Below are positions 47,798 through 59,040 of a DNA stretch of 64,000 nucleotides, one piece after another. Below the pieces are notes generated by a model. The model saw only the letters and a list, made by a program, of their open reading frames with translations, was not told where the DNA came from and did not search any database. The stretch's first letter is position 1. Every line of letters starts with the position of its first letter. The DNA lies in assembly GCA_965153355.1 (NCBI GenBank), contig OZ231127.1, forward strand, positions 12,338,001 through 12,402,000, in the 5' to 3' direction. The position numbers were made by a program, and so were the translations under genes. The stretch comes from Flaccisagitta enflata. Taxonomy: Eukaryota; Chaetognatha; Sagittoidea; Aphragmophora.

Positions 47798-48409
47798 CAG
47801 TATGATGGGAGCAAAGACGACCTCGACTGGAGGTTAGATTTTAAGTATTTCAATTTCATTTGATTTATAAAAAAAATTAAGATCCAAAGTTGCTTTATTG
47901 CTTGAATATGTTAGCTTTTATCATTCTTCAACTTGTGACTCGACTCTATCAGGACATAATTTTTCAACGTTCTAACCTAGCTCATCAAATTGGGCTTAAA
48001 ATTTTACATAATTTAAAAAAAACAAGGCCAAGTAGGCCAATAAGGTGCAACGTGTGGGTTGTCAAACGAATGCGTTACCCGACCAACCAACCGACCGACT
48101 GACCGACCGACGGACACAGCCAGTTATAGAGGTGCTTTGTCGCACCTAAAAATCAGCTCAATCAGACTATTTCTACAAGTATTATAGCTTTTTTTCAAGA
48201 AGAATAATTATGTAAATTGATATCTGGGTAAAGCTTAAAACAAGTATAAAACCTGTAAAAATGGTCCGATCGAGCTGATTTTTTTTTTAAATTATCTAAA
48301 ATTTATATATTCAGTATTATAAGTCTCAATTTCTTTATAAATCAAATGAACTTAAGATACCTAAAATCTATCCTCCAGTCTAGGACGTCTTTACTCCCAT
48401 CGCGTATTG
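47798..48409. mobile_element. 612-bp long-TIR MITE with a nested hairpin element
   Basis: About 80 bp at each end are inverted copies (GATGGGAGCAAAGACGACCT on the left, GATGGGAGTAAAGACGTCCT on the other strand at the right), with TA at 47796-47797 and 48410-48411. The element at 48021-48150 sits near its middle. Confidence 0.75.
48021..48150 (+). mobile_element. Helitron-like hairpin element, stem GGTGC, nested
   Basis: It starts AACAAGGCCAAGTAGGCC with the distal motif AGGTGCAAC at 48043-48051 and CCGACCGACTGACCGACC units. The hairpin AGGTGC, TTTGTC, GCACCT (48130-48147) is followed by AAAA (CTAA). Confidence 0.75.
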
Positions 48410-48639
48410 TAGAAAAGAAGAAAAAAGAAAATCTTTTGAAGATTTTAAACTATTGGTTGTTTAGAAATGTGGTATTTGATTACTTCAACACGATTTGACA
48501 CTATTCAAGCCTAAAGTGTACTGTTTCATTGCTTTGTGGGTAAGAAAATGATTTGCAACGAAACGCAACACATTGCAGGGAAGAAAAGGAGGGGATGGGG
48601 AAATCAAAAGCCACCAATTATAAACACACCAATTATAAA

Positions 48640-48790
48640 CACCCCTGAAATCTATCGGTCAGTCAGTCCATAACAATTAGCTTTTTTGGCATTTTTTACC
48701 ATTTCTTCTGCTCAAATGCTAGTAGCTTATTTCATTACTGCCCCTGCCCATTCACACGCGATTTGGGTAACCGTGTATTCGGCCATGTTC
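48640..48790 (-). mobile_element. Helitron-like hairpin element lacking its hairpin end
   Basis: GGTCAGTCAGTCC units, CATTACTGCCCCTGCCCATT, distal ACACGCGATTTGGGTAACCG, then GTGTATTCGGCCATGTT. The hairpin is not visible on the left. Confidence 0.5.
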
Positions 48791-48819
48791 TTCCTTCATT
48801 TACATGGGTTTTGCTTCTA

Positions 48820-49768
48820 CAGGGTGTTTCACGCGTTTTGAGTTTTAAAGAATCGCTATAGCTTTTCTCCTAGAAAAGCCTGCAGTCTGAAGAAGGTCTG
48901 AATAAATCTTGAAGTACAGTTTTCTTTATGTCACCAATTTTTGTATTTGCATTTTTTGGCTTAGGAGCTACGGGAGTTTAAAGAAAACAACATTATCAAG
49001 TCAACTAACCTAGGAAGAAAAAAAAATGGACAACTTCTTTTACTAGTTTCTGATCACTAATAGCTGAACTACAAAAATCCATGACTGTTTTTAAAAACTC
49101 CCATAAAAAAATCTTTAAAACGCAACGATGCAAGGACATTGCTTCATTCATTTAGAAATGGCAAAAGATTAAAAGAAAAAAATGCAGATTAAACATGCTC
49201 CTTTTAATTTTTTTCCATCAAATTTACTCTTTTATTTTGTCGATTAGAAACTCAAGTTGTCTTAGCTATGATATCCATGAGCAGATTAAAAATATGTTTT
49301 CTGTAAATGGGCCAAAAACAAATTTCCTACTCAATTTGTTCAATTTCTATGTTACAATAAAGATAGCCCATAGAAAATGGTGTACTGAGTTTCCAAATTC
49401 GTGACCACCTGTTTTCATTCTTCTGCCATTTCTAAACGGATGATATGACTACCAGAAAGGTCTCATTGGAAAAGATCTTTCACAGAGCTTCAAGATAGTC
49501 ATGGATTTTGCTATGTTTTTCTTATTGCTTGGATATAAAACGTTAATAAACAAATAGTTTCCTTATTTTTGCCATAATTATCCGGATTAAAGATGCATGT
49601 TGAATGTGGTTGTTTTCAAGCCATAGTGGGCATATTAAAACGCAGATATAAAAAATTAAGTGAACATATGCACTTCAAGATCTGTTCAGACCTTTTTCAG
49701 AATTGGAATAGCATTTGGGAGAAAAAGAATGTCACTAGTTCTTTAAACCTCCAGCGTGAAACACTGTA
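48820..49768. mobile_element. 949-bp fold-back MITE with TA flanks
   Basis: The termini CAGGGTGTTTCACGCG and CGTGAAACACTG are inverted, with TA at 48818-48819 and 49769-49770. Imperfect pairing continues inward: AAGGTCTGAATAAATCTTGA pairs with the complement of TCAAGATCTGTTCAGACCTT, and CCATGACTG and TTTAGAAATGGC segments also pair. The whole element could fold into one long hairpin centred near 49290. No transposase ORF. Confidence 0.75.
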
Positions 49769-50002
49769 AATACAAATCCTTAAGCACCACATCTCTCTCA
49801 TACATGCAGCCTGAACCCCAATGCTGCTGGCCGTATTTTCAATTTATTATCACTCCTCTTTATTTTACTATCTACCTCCTTCTACATTTTCTCATAAATC
49901 TGTGTTCCTCATTTTCTGTTCGTTTGTCCTTCTCATCATCCACCTATTTATCTTGTCATTATCTCTCTGTCTCTCTGCATATCTTACATATACATATTAT
50001 TT

Positions 50003-50007
<5 letters not shown>

Positions 50008-50039
<32 letters not shown>

Positions 50040-50043
50040 CATA

Positions 50044-50086
<43 letters not shown>
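50008..50086. repeat. TA dinucleotide array
   Basis: Two TA runs separated by CATACACT, followed abruptly by GC-rich sequence (50090-50180) with GGCAGTGGCGCGCGGCAGCG. Confidence 0.95.
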
Positions 50087-50090
<4 letters not shown>

Positions 50091-50180
50091 GGCAATGGCA
50101 GTGGCGCGCGGCAGCGCGTGGCATGGCAGTGTGGCTGGTGTGAGCCAGCTCGGCGCTGCAGTTCGAGGGGGGGCATGCCT

Positions 50181-50838
50181 GTTAAATCTTACTCATTATA
50201 GCAGCCGTTCTTCACCTCTTGTTCTTTATCATTGAGCCAGCAGTACAGCGCAGTGTATGAGGCAGAGAGAACTCCATACACAGAAGGCAGCTGTATAGTA
50301 GTATTATATTTTAAAAATCTTGTGCTTATGTGGTGTGTCTAGGCCCCATGCCGTTTCATGTGGGTATAAACTGTGAATAAGCTGTACAGCGTAAACATTT
50401 CAAGTCAACTTTGACCGATTTTACCTTTGTTTATTTTCTCATAAGTCTATCAGAATATTGAATTTTTAAGATGAATAACAAAGATAGAAATATCATCAAG
50501 CTCTAATGCTTATTTATAGCTGTGAAATAAATTGTATCATCTATCCAGAGGCCTTACATACAACACTGCCTTATCTGGAAATACTTATACTCAGAGATAG
50601 GGAACCAGCAGAGGCTGTCAATTTTCATGGCACTTCGACCGACCCGCTTCTGCTACTGTTCAAGATCAAATGCTAATAGCTAGTAGCGTAAATTGGAAAT
50701 AACCACTAAAACATCCATTAGTCAAAGTTGATCTGGAATACGCTGTACAACAAAAAAGGGAAGGCAAAAGAATGGGGAGGGCTTTATATGAGCCCCATAT
50801 TTTTTTTTTCTTTTTTATTTCTTCTTATCCATTATTCT
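50181..50838. other. Single-copy stretch without recognised genes
   Basis: No ORF or repeat recognised. Confidence 0.4.
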
Positions 50839-50840
50839 TT

Positions 50841-51032
50841 TAGTCGCGTGCTACGCGACTCTACTGTATGTGGTCAGTCAGTCAGTAAGTTGGTTGGTTG
50901 GTCGATTGGTCGGTCAGTCTCCTCTTTTTTGGCGATTTCCAGCTTTTTGAGCATACGGTTCCTGCCCAGATATTGTGGCCTTCTCCTTGTGCTCTGCACA
51001 CACGACTTTGGTGCGCATGTCCAGCTTTTCTA
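50841..51032 (-). mobile_element. Helitron-like hairpin element, stem GTCGCG
   Basis: The perfect hairpin AGTCGCGT, GCT, ACGCGACT (50842-50860) is followed by CTACTGTATGTGGTCAGTCA and GGTTGGTCGATTGGTCGG. The distal motif CACACGACT lies at 50999-51007, then a decayed outer end. Confidence 0.65.
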
Positions 51033-51219
51033 TTATTTTTTTTCAGCTTAAGTATTAGAATTGAGAACAGCAGAAGAGGCCTTTGAACTGACACCTTGGT
51101 CAGTGATGGGAATAACTGAATGTTGGGAGAGATAGAGACAGACAGACAGTCAGGCAGACAGATGAACAGACAATGACAGACAGGATAGACAAGAACAGAG
51201 GCAAAGACAAATTGAGAGT

Positions 51220-51220
<1 letters not shown>

Positions 51221-51271
<51 letters not shown>
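51221..51271. repeat. GA dinucleotide array
   Basis: A pure GA run, preceded by GACAGACA units from 51133. Confidence 0.9.
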
Positions 51272-51274
<3 letters not shown>

Positions 51275-51879
51275 GGCTCTTGTAAATACAAAGTCATCTT
51301 TGCAGCTACACGTGTCTAATGATATGGATAGTTACGAAGAACATCTCAGCAAAACAGAGATAGAACCAATGTTAAGTCATAAGTGGTCCGACACCGTTGA
51401 ATTAAACTGTTGTGCGTGAAGAATTTAGTAACAATTTCTTTGGAGATTTTGATTATTTCATTCATTCTAAAGGTCATTCACAACAAACGCCACAATTGAA
51501 GGAGAAGAAAGGTTTGACTATCTTTTATTATGAATATTTATTGTGATTGGTGGTTAAAAAAAAGTATGAAAACCCTTATCTAAAATGGACAACCTCTTAT
51601 CTGTCCTCAGTTGAGTTAACAAACTCCCTTTTTGACATGTTCTCCCTAACAACTGAAGTAGAAAAAAATAGTTGGCAAAGCTTTAGATATAATCTGATAG
51701 AAAAATCCTGTGCTTCCTCCTCTAACCAGACTGGCCTAACATGAACATTACTCTAACCATCTCGTGAATAACATTTGAACTGTTGAACACTTGAAACACT
51801 TGAAGGCTCATCAATGACGAGTCATCAATTTTTCGACTTGTAAGGAAATTTGCAATAAGAAGCAAGTCTAGGGAACGAA

Positions 51880-52060
51880 TAAATGAATAAATGAATGAAT
51901 GAATGAATGAATGAATGAATGAATGAATGAATGAATGAATGAATGGATGGATGGATGAATGGGTGAATGGATGAATAGATGAATGAATGTATGGATGAAT
52001 GGATGAATGGATGAATAGATGAATGTATAAATGGATTAATGGATCAATAAAACAGTGAAT
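51880..52060. repeat. AATG/GATG tetranucleotide array
   Basis: GAATGAAT units (51885-51944) grade into GGATGAATG variants. Confidence 0.9.
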
Positions 52061-53290
52061 AAATGTAATAATGAATCAATCAAAGATTGCAAGCGACCAT
52101 GAAGAGTGGAAACAAAAAAAGAAAATGCTGTTGAGGTCTGATCAAATGCACACATCTGGAAATCGAGATAAAAACAAAACACGACTGGAATCCTGTAAAA
52201 AATTGTTCCGCACCGCGGATTTTCCAATCCTTTTAGGTGGCAGCTACTGATGCAGCTGCTACAGCCGTTGAAGAGATGGCATTGGTTGCTGCTGCTATCA
52301 CTGCTGCTTGAGAGGTGCTAACAGGATGAGCAAAAAATTTTGCACAAACATATGAGTGTAGAAACAGCACTTTTAAGTGCTTTGATAAGATGAAATTTGG
52401 ATCATAACCCCACAACTAGTTCTACTACACAGTAGTATGGACCGTCATTCACTTGTCCAATTGCTGTTCTCATTAGAAGGCATCAAAGTTGAACCGCACA
52501 GTCAGATTTTGCAAGAATTTTACCGGAAAAATTTAGGGATATGGAAACTCTACTTAGTATATTGTTTTTCTCATGCATGGCGTCCCCTGCTAGTCGTTAT
52601 CATACATAGCTTGTTACCTTGTTGTCAGATAGTCATAACAATTGATGATTGGGTCAGGGGGATTAGAATTGTCCAACAAAATGAAGAAAAACCAATGCCA
52701 CTTGCTCAAGGTAACAGTCAAAATCATGGCACATAGACTAAATGTGACCATCATAATAAATCATTTTCCAGACCTCATCTATTGCCTATAACCAACAGTA
52801 TTGGCTCATTAGCATTCTAAATTACTGAAATTAGGTATTTGATTCATATCATGATGATTTTTGCCCTGCATTGCAATATTTTTCAATGCTTTATCAGAGT
52901 TGTGCAAAGTTTTTTGCTCACCCGGTGATGTAATGTGAGTAAATAGTTGCAAACATGGCAAAAGATATAACTAATTCTATCCAAGCAATGAAACTAACTA
53001 AACTTGTGATCGGAAAAATGATAATCAGTGAAGAAACTGAAGTTTATTAGAATAGGAAAATGAATATCACGTCGGTATTTTTCATTACTGAATGCAGACA
53101 ATATCCATCGTTTTTATTTACCAGTAAAGGCGGCTCTCGCCGACCGGAAAAAAATCATAAAAATGTTTTTTTTTTCAGTTCTTTCTCTCTCTTCATCACA
53201 TTCACGCGTTTTTTTGTGTGTGGCGAGTCTGTTTTGTGTCTGTCTGTCTGTCATGTAATATATATATATACACATACTCATACATATTCT
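52061..53290. other. Largely single-copy stretch
   Basis: It contains the isolated ORF at 52437-52736 and a GCTGCT-rich patch at 52250-52312. Nothing else is recognisable. Confidence 0.4.
52437..52736 (+). CDS. Isolated 99-codon ORF, unrecognised
   Basis: This ATG-started frame is of ordinary complexity (MDRHSLVQLLFSLEGIKVEP at the start) with a hydrophobic stretch at about residues 38-65, ending in TAG. It is not built on microsatellite, unlike nearly all other open frames here. There is no splice context, homology or partner, and a frame of this length can arise by chance in DNA of this composition. Confidence 0.15.
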   Translation: MDRHSLVQLLFSLEGIKVEPHSQILQEFYRKNLGIWKLYLVYCFSHAWRPLLVVIIHSLLPCCQIVITIDDWVRGIRIVQQNEEKPMPLAQGNSQNHGT

Positions 53291-53296
53291 ATATAT

Positions 53297-53341
53297 CTCT
53301 CTCTCTCTCTCTCTCTCCTCCTTCCTCCTTCTCCCTTTCTC

Positions 53342-53424
<83 letters not shown>

Positions 53425-53820
53425 CTCCTCTCTCTCTCCTCTCTCTCTCCCCCCCCCTTTCTATCTCCCCCTCTCCCTCCTTCCCTCTCTCTGTCCCCTC
53501 TCTCCTGTCCCTCTCTCTCCCCCTCTCTTTTCCCTCTCTTTTCCCTCTTTCCCTATCTCCCTCTTCTCTCATCCCTCTCTCTCTCTCTCTCTCTCCCTCC
53601 TGCTCTCTCTCTCCTCCCTCCTCCTCCTCTTCTCCCCTTCCCTCTCTTCCTCCTTCGCCCTCCCTGCTCACCTGCACCAACTCCTCCCTTATCCCTCTCT
53701 CCCTCCTTCTTCCTGTCCCACCTTCTCCCTCCTTCCTTCTCATCCCTCCTTCTCCTCTACCTCTTTGCCCCTCTCCCTCTCTTCCCTCCCCTCCCCTATC
53801 CCTCTGTCTCTCCCTCTGCT
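53297..53820. repeat. Pyrimidine tract, CT array and CTCTCCC degenerate region
   Basis: A pure CT core (53348-53420) is followed by about 400 bp with almost no purines on the plus strand. Frames of up to 312 codons (Arg/Glu or Ser/Leu/Pro) are composition artefacts. Such polypurine-polypyrimidine DNA can adopt triplex structures. Confidence 0.9.
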
Positions 53821-54151
53821 GAATTCTGTTTGTTATTGCAAAGGCTAAAGCAAGATCGATGAAAAATAATATTAGTATTTGAGGAAAATACGGAAAATGT
53901 GAAAAATAAAAAAAGATTAAAAATTCATAGCGCCTAAAGTTTTGGTCCACGACAGTGCCTCTTTCAGAAGGTGTAAGAGTGCCTCTTTCACCACGTACCA
54001 ATTTCAACCCCAGCCTGGGCGACTGACTGGCAACTTCCTCAAAACGCCTCAAGCGAAAATGGGAAAAATTAATTCCTAAGCGAAACTCAAAAATCGAAAA
54101 ACGTTTTTCGATTTTTTTCCCAACAATCGAAATCCGAATGGGTTTTCATCA

Positions 54152-54355
54152 ATACATTGACAATGAAAATGACATTGACAATGACAGAGACAATGACAAT
54201 GACAATGACAATGACATTGATATTGGCAATGACAATGACATAGATATTGGCAACGATGATGTCAGTGAAAATGACATCGACATTGACATTGACATTGGCA
54301 ATAACCATGACAATGACAATGACAGTGACAGTGACAATGACATTGAATTTGACGT
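54152..54355. repeat. GACAAT hexamer array
   Basis: GACAAT/GACATT/GATATTGGCAAT units, encoding Asp-Asn runs in one frame. No gene context. Confidence 0.9.
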
Positions 54356-54459
54356 TGACAATGTCACTAAATCAGTATACTGTACGGCCAATTAAAGGGA
54401 TTAGCAAGATCCAAACATTTCTCGTTTTGCAAAAGGCATACCTTATTTTGTAATGTCAT

Positions 54460-54632
54460 GTTTTTGGTAATACGATGACACGTATTCATAAAATTTCAAC
54501 CGCACAACGAGGTAGGTGAGCGAGCCCGTAAACCGAGCGCTGTGGAGGGAGTGAGCGGTGCGTGCGAACGAACGTAGCGAGCGACCAAGTGGTTTGTTAA
54601 AAACGCGGTTGTTTGTGACTAGAAACGCACCC
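54460..54632. mobile_element. GAGCG-rich MITE-like element, partial
   Basis: The interior CGTATTCATAAAATTTCAAC and GAGCGGTGCGTGCGAACGAA run to the right terminus GTGACTAGAAACGCACCC. The left end is degraded. Confidence 0.55.
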
Positions 54633-54714
54633 TTAGTGAAATAATCGTAATCTGTATTCTCATTGAGAAACAAAAAACAAAACAAAAAAACAGGATTTAC
54701 TTCAAAACGTTATA

Positions 54715-55517
54715 CAGTTGAACCCCGCTCTAACGGATTTTAGGGGACCAACAATTTTCTTCTGTTAAAGGCGGACTTCTGTTATTGTCAACAAATGAAA
54801 TAAAAAAAATTGACTTGAAAGGACCATGAATTCATATCTGATATAGGCGGATTTATACTACGCGAATTAAAAAAAACGCAAGTTTTTCTACAGGTGATTT
54901 GTGTGCCTTTGGGTCACTTGGGACATGATTAATCAGTGATAATTGAAGCTTTTAAGAGCTATCTTTTGAGCGCAATCCCACATCTGAAGCTTCATTCGTT
55001 TAGAAGTTATATTCAAAAGAAGGTGCAGGGGTCAAAATTTCAAAATGCAGTAAGAGGGAAAAAAAAGGATGTTTTGAGGTGAACATGATAGAGTAATTGC
55101 ACTGCCACGGGCAATCAGGCATTGTTCTACCCATGCTGTTTACACTTTTATAGTTTCTATATTTTGGGATTCTAATATCTGTAATGAAAAATAAACACTG
55201 ACTGTATTTCAGTGAGTAAGAACCTCTGAAATCATTATAGATCAAACTGAAAATCAAAAGCGAAAATAAGTAAAGTACATGTCACTTTAGCACGGCTTTT
55301 TCTCTGCATCAACTTAATTCTGATGCCTAAAACTCTTTGTTGTGATGCACAGAAACTCCGATAAAGCAAACCAGCTCGTAAAAAGCTGCTTAGAAGAAAA
55401 ATAGAGTCCATTTCAGGCTCTTATGTAGAAAAACTTGCGTTTTTTTTTTTTTAATTACCGGGTAGTATCTGATATAGGCGGAATTCCGTTGATGGAGTCG
55501 TTCAGTGAGTTCAACTG
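54715..55517. mobile_element. Pogo-like MITE split by a nested MITE
   Basis: The left part starts CAGTTGAACCCCGCTCTAAC with TA before it, and the right part ends AGTTCAACTG. The two halves flank the insertion at 54858-55465. TCTGATATAGGCGGA is present on both sides of the insert (54837-54851 and 55468-55482). Confidence 0.7.
54858..55465. mobile_element. 608-bp MITE, relative of 38407-39016
   Basis: The termini CTACGCGAATTAAAAAAAAC and, on the other strand at the right, CTACCCGGTAATTAAAAAAA continue to a shared CGCAAGTTTTTCTACA. TA is at both borders. The 15-bp flanking duplication of the host MITE is unusual for a TA-type insertion. Confidence 0.7.
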
Positions 55518-55565
55518 TGTGATATTGTTCAATATGGGCCTATGAAATGCAAAAAAATAGAAAAC

Positions 55566-56215
55566 TTTGATTAAGTTTGGATGGGAAAGAGGAACAGAGG
55601 CGGAGGAGGGCGAGGAGTAGAGGTGAGGTGGAGATAAGGAAGGGATGAAAGTAAGGAGGGTGAGGAGTGAAATTTGAGACAAGGAGGATGAAAGAGTAAG
55701 GAGGATGAGGGTAAGGAGGCAGAGGGTAGGAGGATGAGAGTGAGATGGAGTGAGGGCCAAGGAGAGGGTGGTGGGGAGGGGGGCGGGTGGGGCGTGAGGA
55801 ATGTGGAAAGGGCAGTGAGGAGGAGCAGCGAAAGTGAGAGGCGAGATGGAGGGCGAAATGAGAGAGGTGAGGAGTGAGGGTAGGGAGAGTGAGGGCAGGA
55901 GGGGCGAGGTGGGAGGGGTAAGGAGGGCGAGGGTGAGGAGGGGTGAGGGTAAGGAGGGGTTGGGATCAGGAAATGGGAAGCAGGCAGAAATGGAGAGGAA
56001 GGAGTAAGGATAGGATGGGTAGGCAAAGAGCTAGGAAAAGTAGGGGGCTAGTGAGGAGAAGGAGGGGTAGGGTGGATACAAGAAGCGGCATAGGGCAGGG
56101 CGAAGGGCGTAGGGGACTCCCTAAGGGGACTGGGGACAGGGGCAGAGGGCTGTGGGTGCGGAGGAGGGGACGAGACAAAAGGCGGCAAGTCACCACGGCA
56201 ATATACAACAGAGGG
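55566..56215. repeat. Purine-rich G/A tract
   Basis: About 650 bp of GAGG, GGGTGAGG and GGAGGA mixtures. Minus-strand Pro/Ser/Leu frames are artefacts of this composition. Confidence 0.8.
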
Positions 56216-56355
56216 AAAGGCAAAGCAGTTTTTGAATAAGTATTTACATACGACGGTAGATTAAGGGCGAATTTACAGGACATGACAGCGCTGGTTAAGA
56301 ATCGACATCATTTATGTAAACAGGGGCGAATGTATTGGACATATCGCTCGTAGAT

Positions 56356-56391
56356 CACGTCATGTATCATGGCGCCTTATGACATGACGTG
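56356..56391. other. Perfect 9-bp inverted repeat around GGCGCC
   Basis: CACGTCATG (56356-56364) and CATGACGTG (56383-56391) flank TATCATGGCGCCTTATGA, itself nearly self-complementary around GGCGCC. CACGTCA-type cores also resemble bZIP sites. Function unknown. Confidence 0.4.
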
Positions 56392-57390
56392 GTTTTTTTT
56401 TAAGACAGGTTAGACAATTTGTACTTGTACGGTTTCAAAGCGAAGGTCATATGCAACGATAAAAAGGGAAAAGGACTGCTTACAGCCCCTACGAAAATAA
56501 GAGAAAAACCAAAAATTCTGCGTAAAAGTAAAAAACAGAGGGAGATAACATGAAAATGAGATTATGAAAAAGTCGATAGAAGGAACGCTCCGACGCGCTG
56601 TGAAGGTGAAATGATTGTTTTTCTCGCTTTTTTGAATAAACAAACGGTACATTTTCTACACCGCACTGAAGAGAGTTAAATAAAGTTTAAATAATTGATT
56701 GAATAAAAGGAAATTGATTGAAATCTTTGATCGTATCTATGGTCCGTTCACAGAGTTAAGATACAGTTTCAATCGCGGGCTTCAGAACATTAGAAATGCC
56801 AACGCCACATTAAAGACAATCGCGGCGTCATAGAAGAAGCTACGCCATACGATTGCGATGAGAGTCGCTTGATGGCGTGATGGCGCGGCGAGGCGGGATA
56901 ACGCCGGGAAATTTGATGGCGCGGTTATGCCTGATGGCGCAGCAGAGTTTGGGATGTGAGAGAAGCTTCCGGGAGGCAAATCGTCGGCGCGAGCGTAGGA
57001 AATCACAGTCACCTTCACCGCTGACGACTCTTTCCTGTGGTTGAGGAGAGAGAGAGAGAGAGGGAAAAGGATGGGGATTGAGTCTCTGAGAATAGTAAAA
57101 ACAAGTTGGAAAAAAAAGTTTTTTCTCCTCTCTTCAATTTGATAATTCTTAAAAAGAGGTGAAGAATTGAAGAATTAAAGATTAAATGGAAAGAACATGA
57201 AAAAGAAGACTGGAAAGGAATAAAAACAATGCTTTGAGTCTTGAGGCTAAGTCACTAAATTTGCAGTGCGATGAGAAGAAAAAGAAAACAAAGAGAAAAG
57301 AGAATGTAAAAAATGAAAGAAATCCACGGAGAAAGTCATAATTATTTGGAGGCAAGAAATATTTTGTATTACGCTTAAAGTTGGGGTCAG
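56392..57390. other. Single-copy stretch
   Basis: Holds a short degenerate TGATGGCGCRGCG repeat at about 56865-56945, which keeps a 78-codon minus-strand frame (56782-57018) open, and a short GA run (57045-57061). No gene recognised. Confidence 0.4.
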
Positions 57391-57393
57391 ATT

Positions 57394-57630
57394 TTTAGTC
57401 GCGTGCACACGACTCTACAACCCACTTTGTCCGTCTGTTGGTCGGTCCGTTGGTCGGTCGGTCCGTAACGCTTAGCTTTTTTTTGACTTTTTACGCCATT
57501 TTAAGTCATTTTAGGTTATTCAAAGTTAATTTAAGTCAATTTACACTTAGTCTCTTAGTCTTTTTGTCTTTTAGTCTTTTGGTCTATTAGTGTTAACAAC
57601 CGCACGCGACTGTAGGAATTTGTCCTTGTT
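57394..57630 (-). mobile_element. Helitron-like hairpin element, stem GTCGCG
   Basis: The hairpin AGTCGCGTGCACACGACT (57397-57414, one mismatch) is followed by CTACAACCCACTTTGTCCGT, GGTCGGTCCGTTGGTCGG and a TTTTAAGTCA-like minisatellite interior. The distal motif GCACGCGACT is at 57602-57611, ending TTTGTCCTTGTT. Confidence 0.7.
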
Positions 57631-57755
57631 TTATAAAAGAACGATGACATATGATAAAGAAAAGAAGAGACAAAGTCAAAGAGAAAGAGAAATAGAGAGA
57701 CAGAGAGAGAATAACAAAACAAAAAACAATAAAAAAGCCAAATAGATAAATAAAT

Positions 57756-57757
57756 AT

Positions 57758-57826
<69 letters not shown>
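57756..57826. repeat. GAAA tetranucleotide array
   Basis: About 17 AAAG units. Confidence 0.95.
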
Positions 57827-57829
<3 letters not shown>

Positions 57830-58136
57830 GGAAAGAAGGAAAGACAAATAGATTTGAAAGTGAAAAGAATAGAGGCAAGAAAAAGAGCCGGAACAAATGA
57901 AGAATGGATGTAAAAAAAGAGGAAGGAAAAAGAAAAGGAAAGACCAAAGAATGTTGAGGTGAAAAAGACAAAAAAGGAAGAAGATAAGATTGATTGTTGA
58001 TGAAACAGACAGACCAAGACAGAAAGATGACAGAAAATGACAGTCATCGAAGAAGAGGACAAGATTAATTGTTGATGAAACAGACAAACCAAGACAGAGA
58101 CTCAATCCCCATCCTTTTCCCTTTCCTTTCTACTCT

Positions 58137-58241
58137 CTCAAAGCGGGCGTAGCGAAGTGAGTGAAGTGAGCGGTGCGAGCGAATGAATGTAGTGAGCGAT
58201 CGAGTGGCCCTTTCAAAAGGTGGTTGTCTGCAACACGCCCT
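58137..58241. mobile_element. GAGCG-rich MITE-like element, right half only
   Basis: GCGTAGCGAAGTGAGTGAAG, then GCGATCGAGTGGCCCTTTCA and CAACACGCCC. The left half is missing. Confidence 0.5.
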
Positions 58242-58263
58242 AAGTGTGGAATTCGCATTTTGG

Positions 58264-58337
58264 TCAATTTGGTCAATCTCGTTTGTTTTTGTCGTGATAG
58301 TCAATTTGGTCAATCTCGTTTGTTTTTGTCGTGATAG
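58264..58337. repeat. Exact 37-bp tandem duplication
   Basis: Two identical adjacent copies beginning TCAATTTGGTCAATCTCGTT (58264-58300 and 58301-58337). Confidence 0.9.
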
Positions 58338-58899
58338 TTTTTTTTTTAAATCTCCAGAAACGTTTTATCAACATGAAAAAAAAGTTCGTGTAACTTTGCA
58401 CATGACATGCGGGCTGCGATATCCTGTACCGTCATACGACATCAATTATGGCGATCTAGCTCGTTTTAAGATTTTTATCTTTTTTTTCAAGAAAAAATAC
58501 TACGGGTTCGAACATAAATTGCGATACAAATGGCAGGAAAGAAAAAAACGATAATAGAATTCCCACCATCTAATCATGACAAAAAAAAATCATGCCTTTG
58601 GTGCTGTGGTCACAACCAACCAAACCGTGTTATTCGTCATATTCACAAAGGTCATAATTGTGTCTTTAAGACCAATAGAGTGGCTTATTGATATTGAGCA
58701 TCCTCATCATCGTCAACCATCAATAACATCGTAGCTTCACGAAAACATTGAATAATTAATCCCATTCCATGTTCCCTTAATTGGTTAGACTGGTCGTATT
58801 TTCTCCGTTCTCACGCCTTCGACCTTTCGACCTTTCGTATTCACAGTTCAAAAACCCTTTCAACTTCCATTCGGTCAATCCAATCCAATCCAAAAAACC

Positions 58900-59040
58900 T
58901 CCATTCGGTCAAGTATCAGTCGGTCAACACTCGTAATTCACACCTCTATCAGTCGACCAACACTCGAGTCTTCGTAATTCACAATTCTATCAGTCGGCCA
59001 ACACTCGAGTCTTCGTAATTCACAATTCTGTTTGATCATT
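58900..59040. repeat. Degenerate 40-bp direct repeats
   Basis: CCAACACTCGAGTCTTCGTA with AATTCACAATTCTATCAGTCGG, about three imperfect copies. Confidence 0.7.

Noticed and set aside
53060-54052. A 262-codon Ser/Leu/Pro frame and a 312-codon Arg/Glu frame
   Set aside because: Both come from the same strand-biased pyrimidine tract. No complex segment or codon bias is visible.
58495-58530. GGGTTCGAAC as a tRNA B box
   Set aside because: The flanking bases do not form acceptor, D or anticodon arms.
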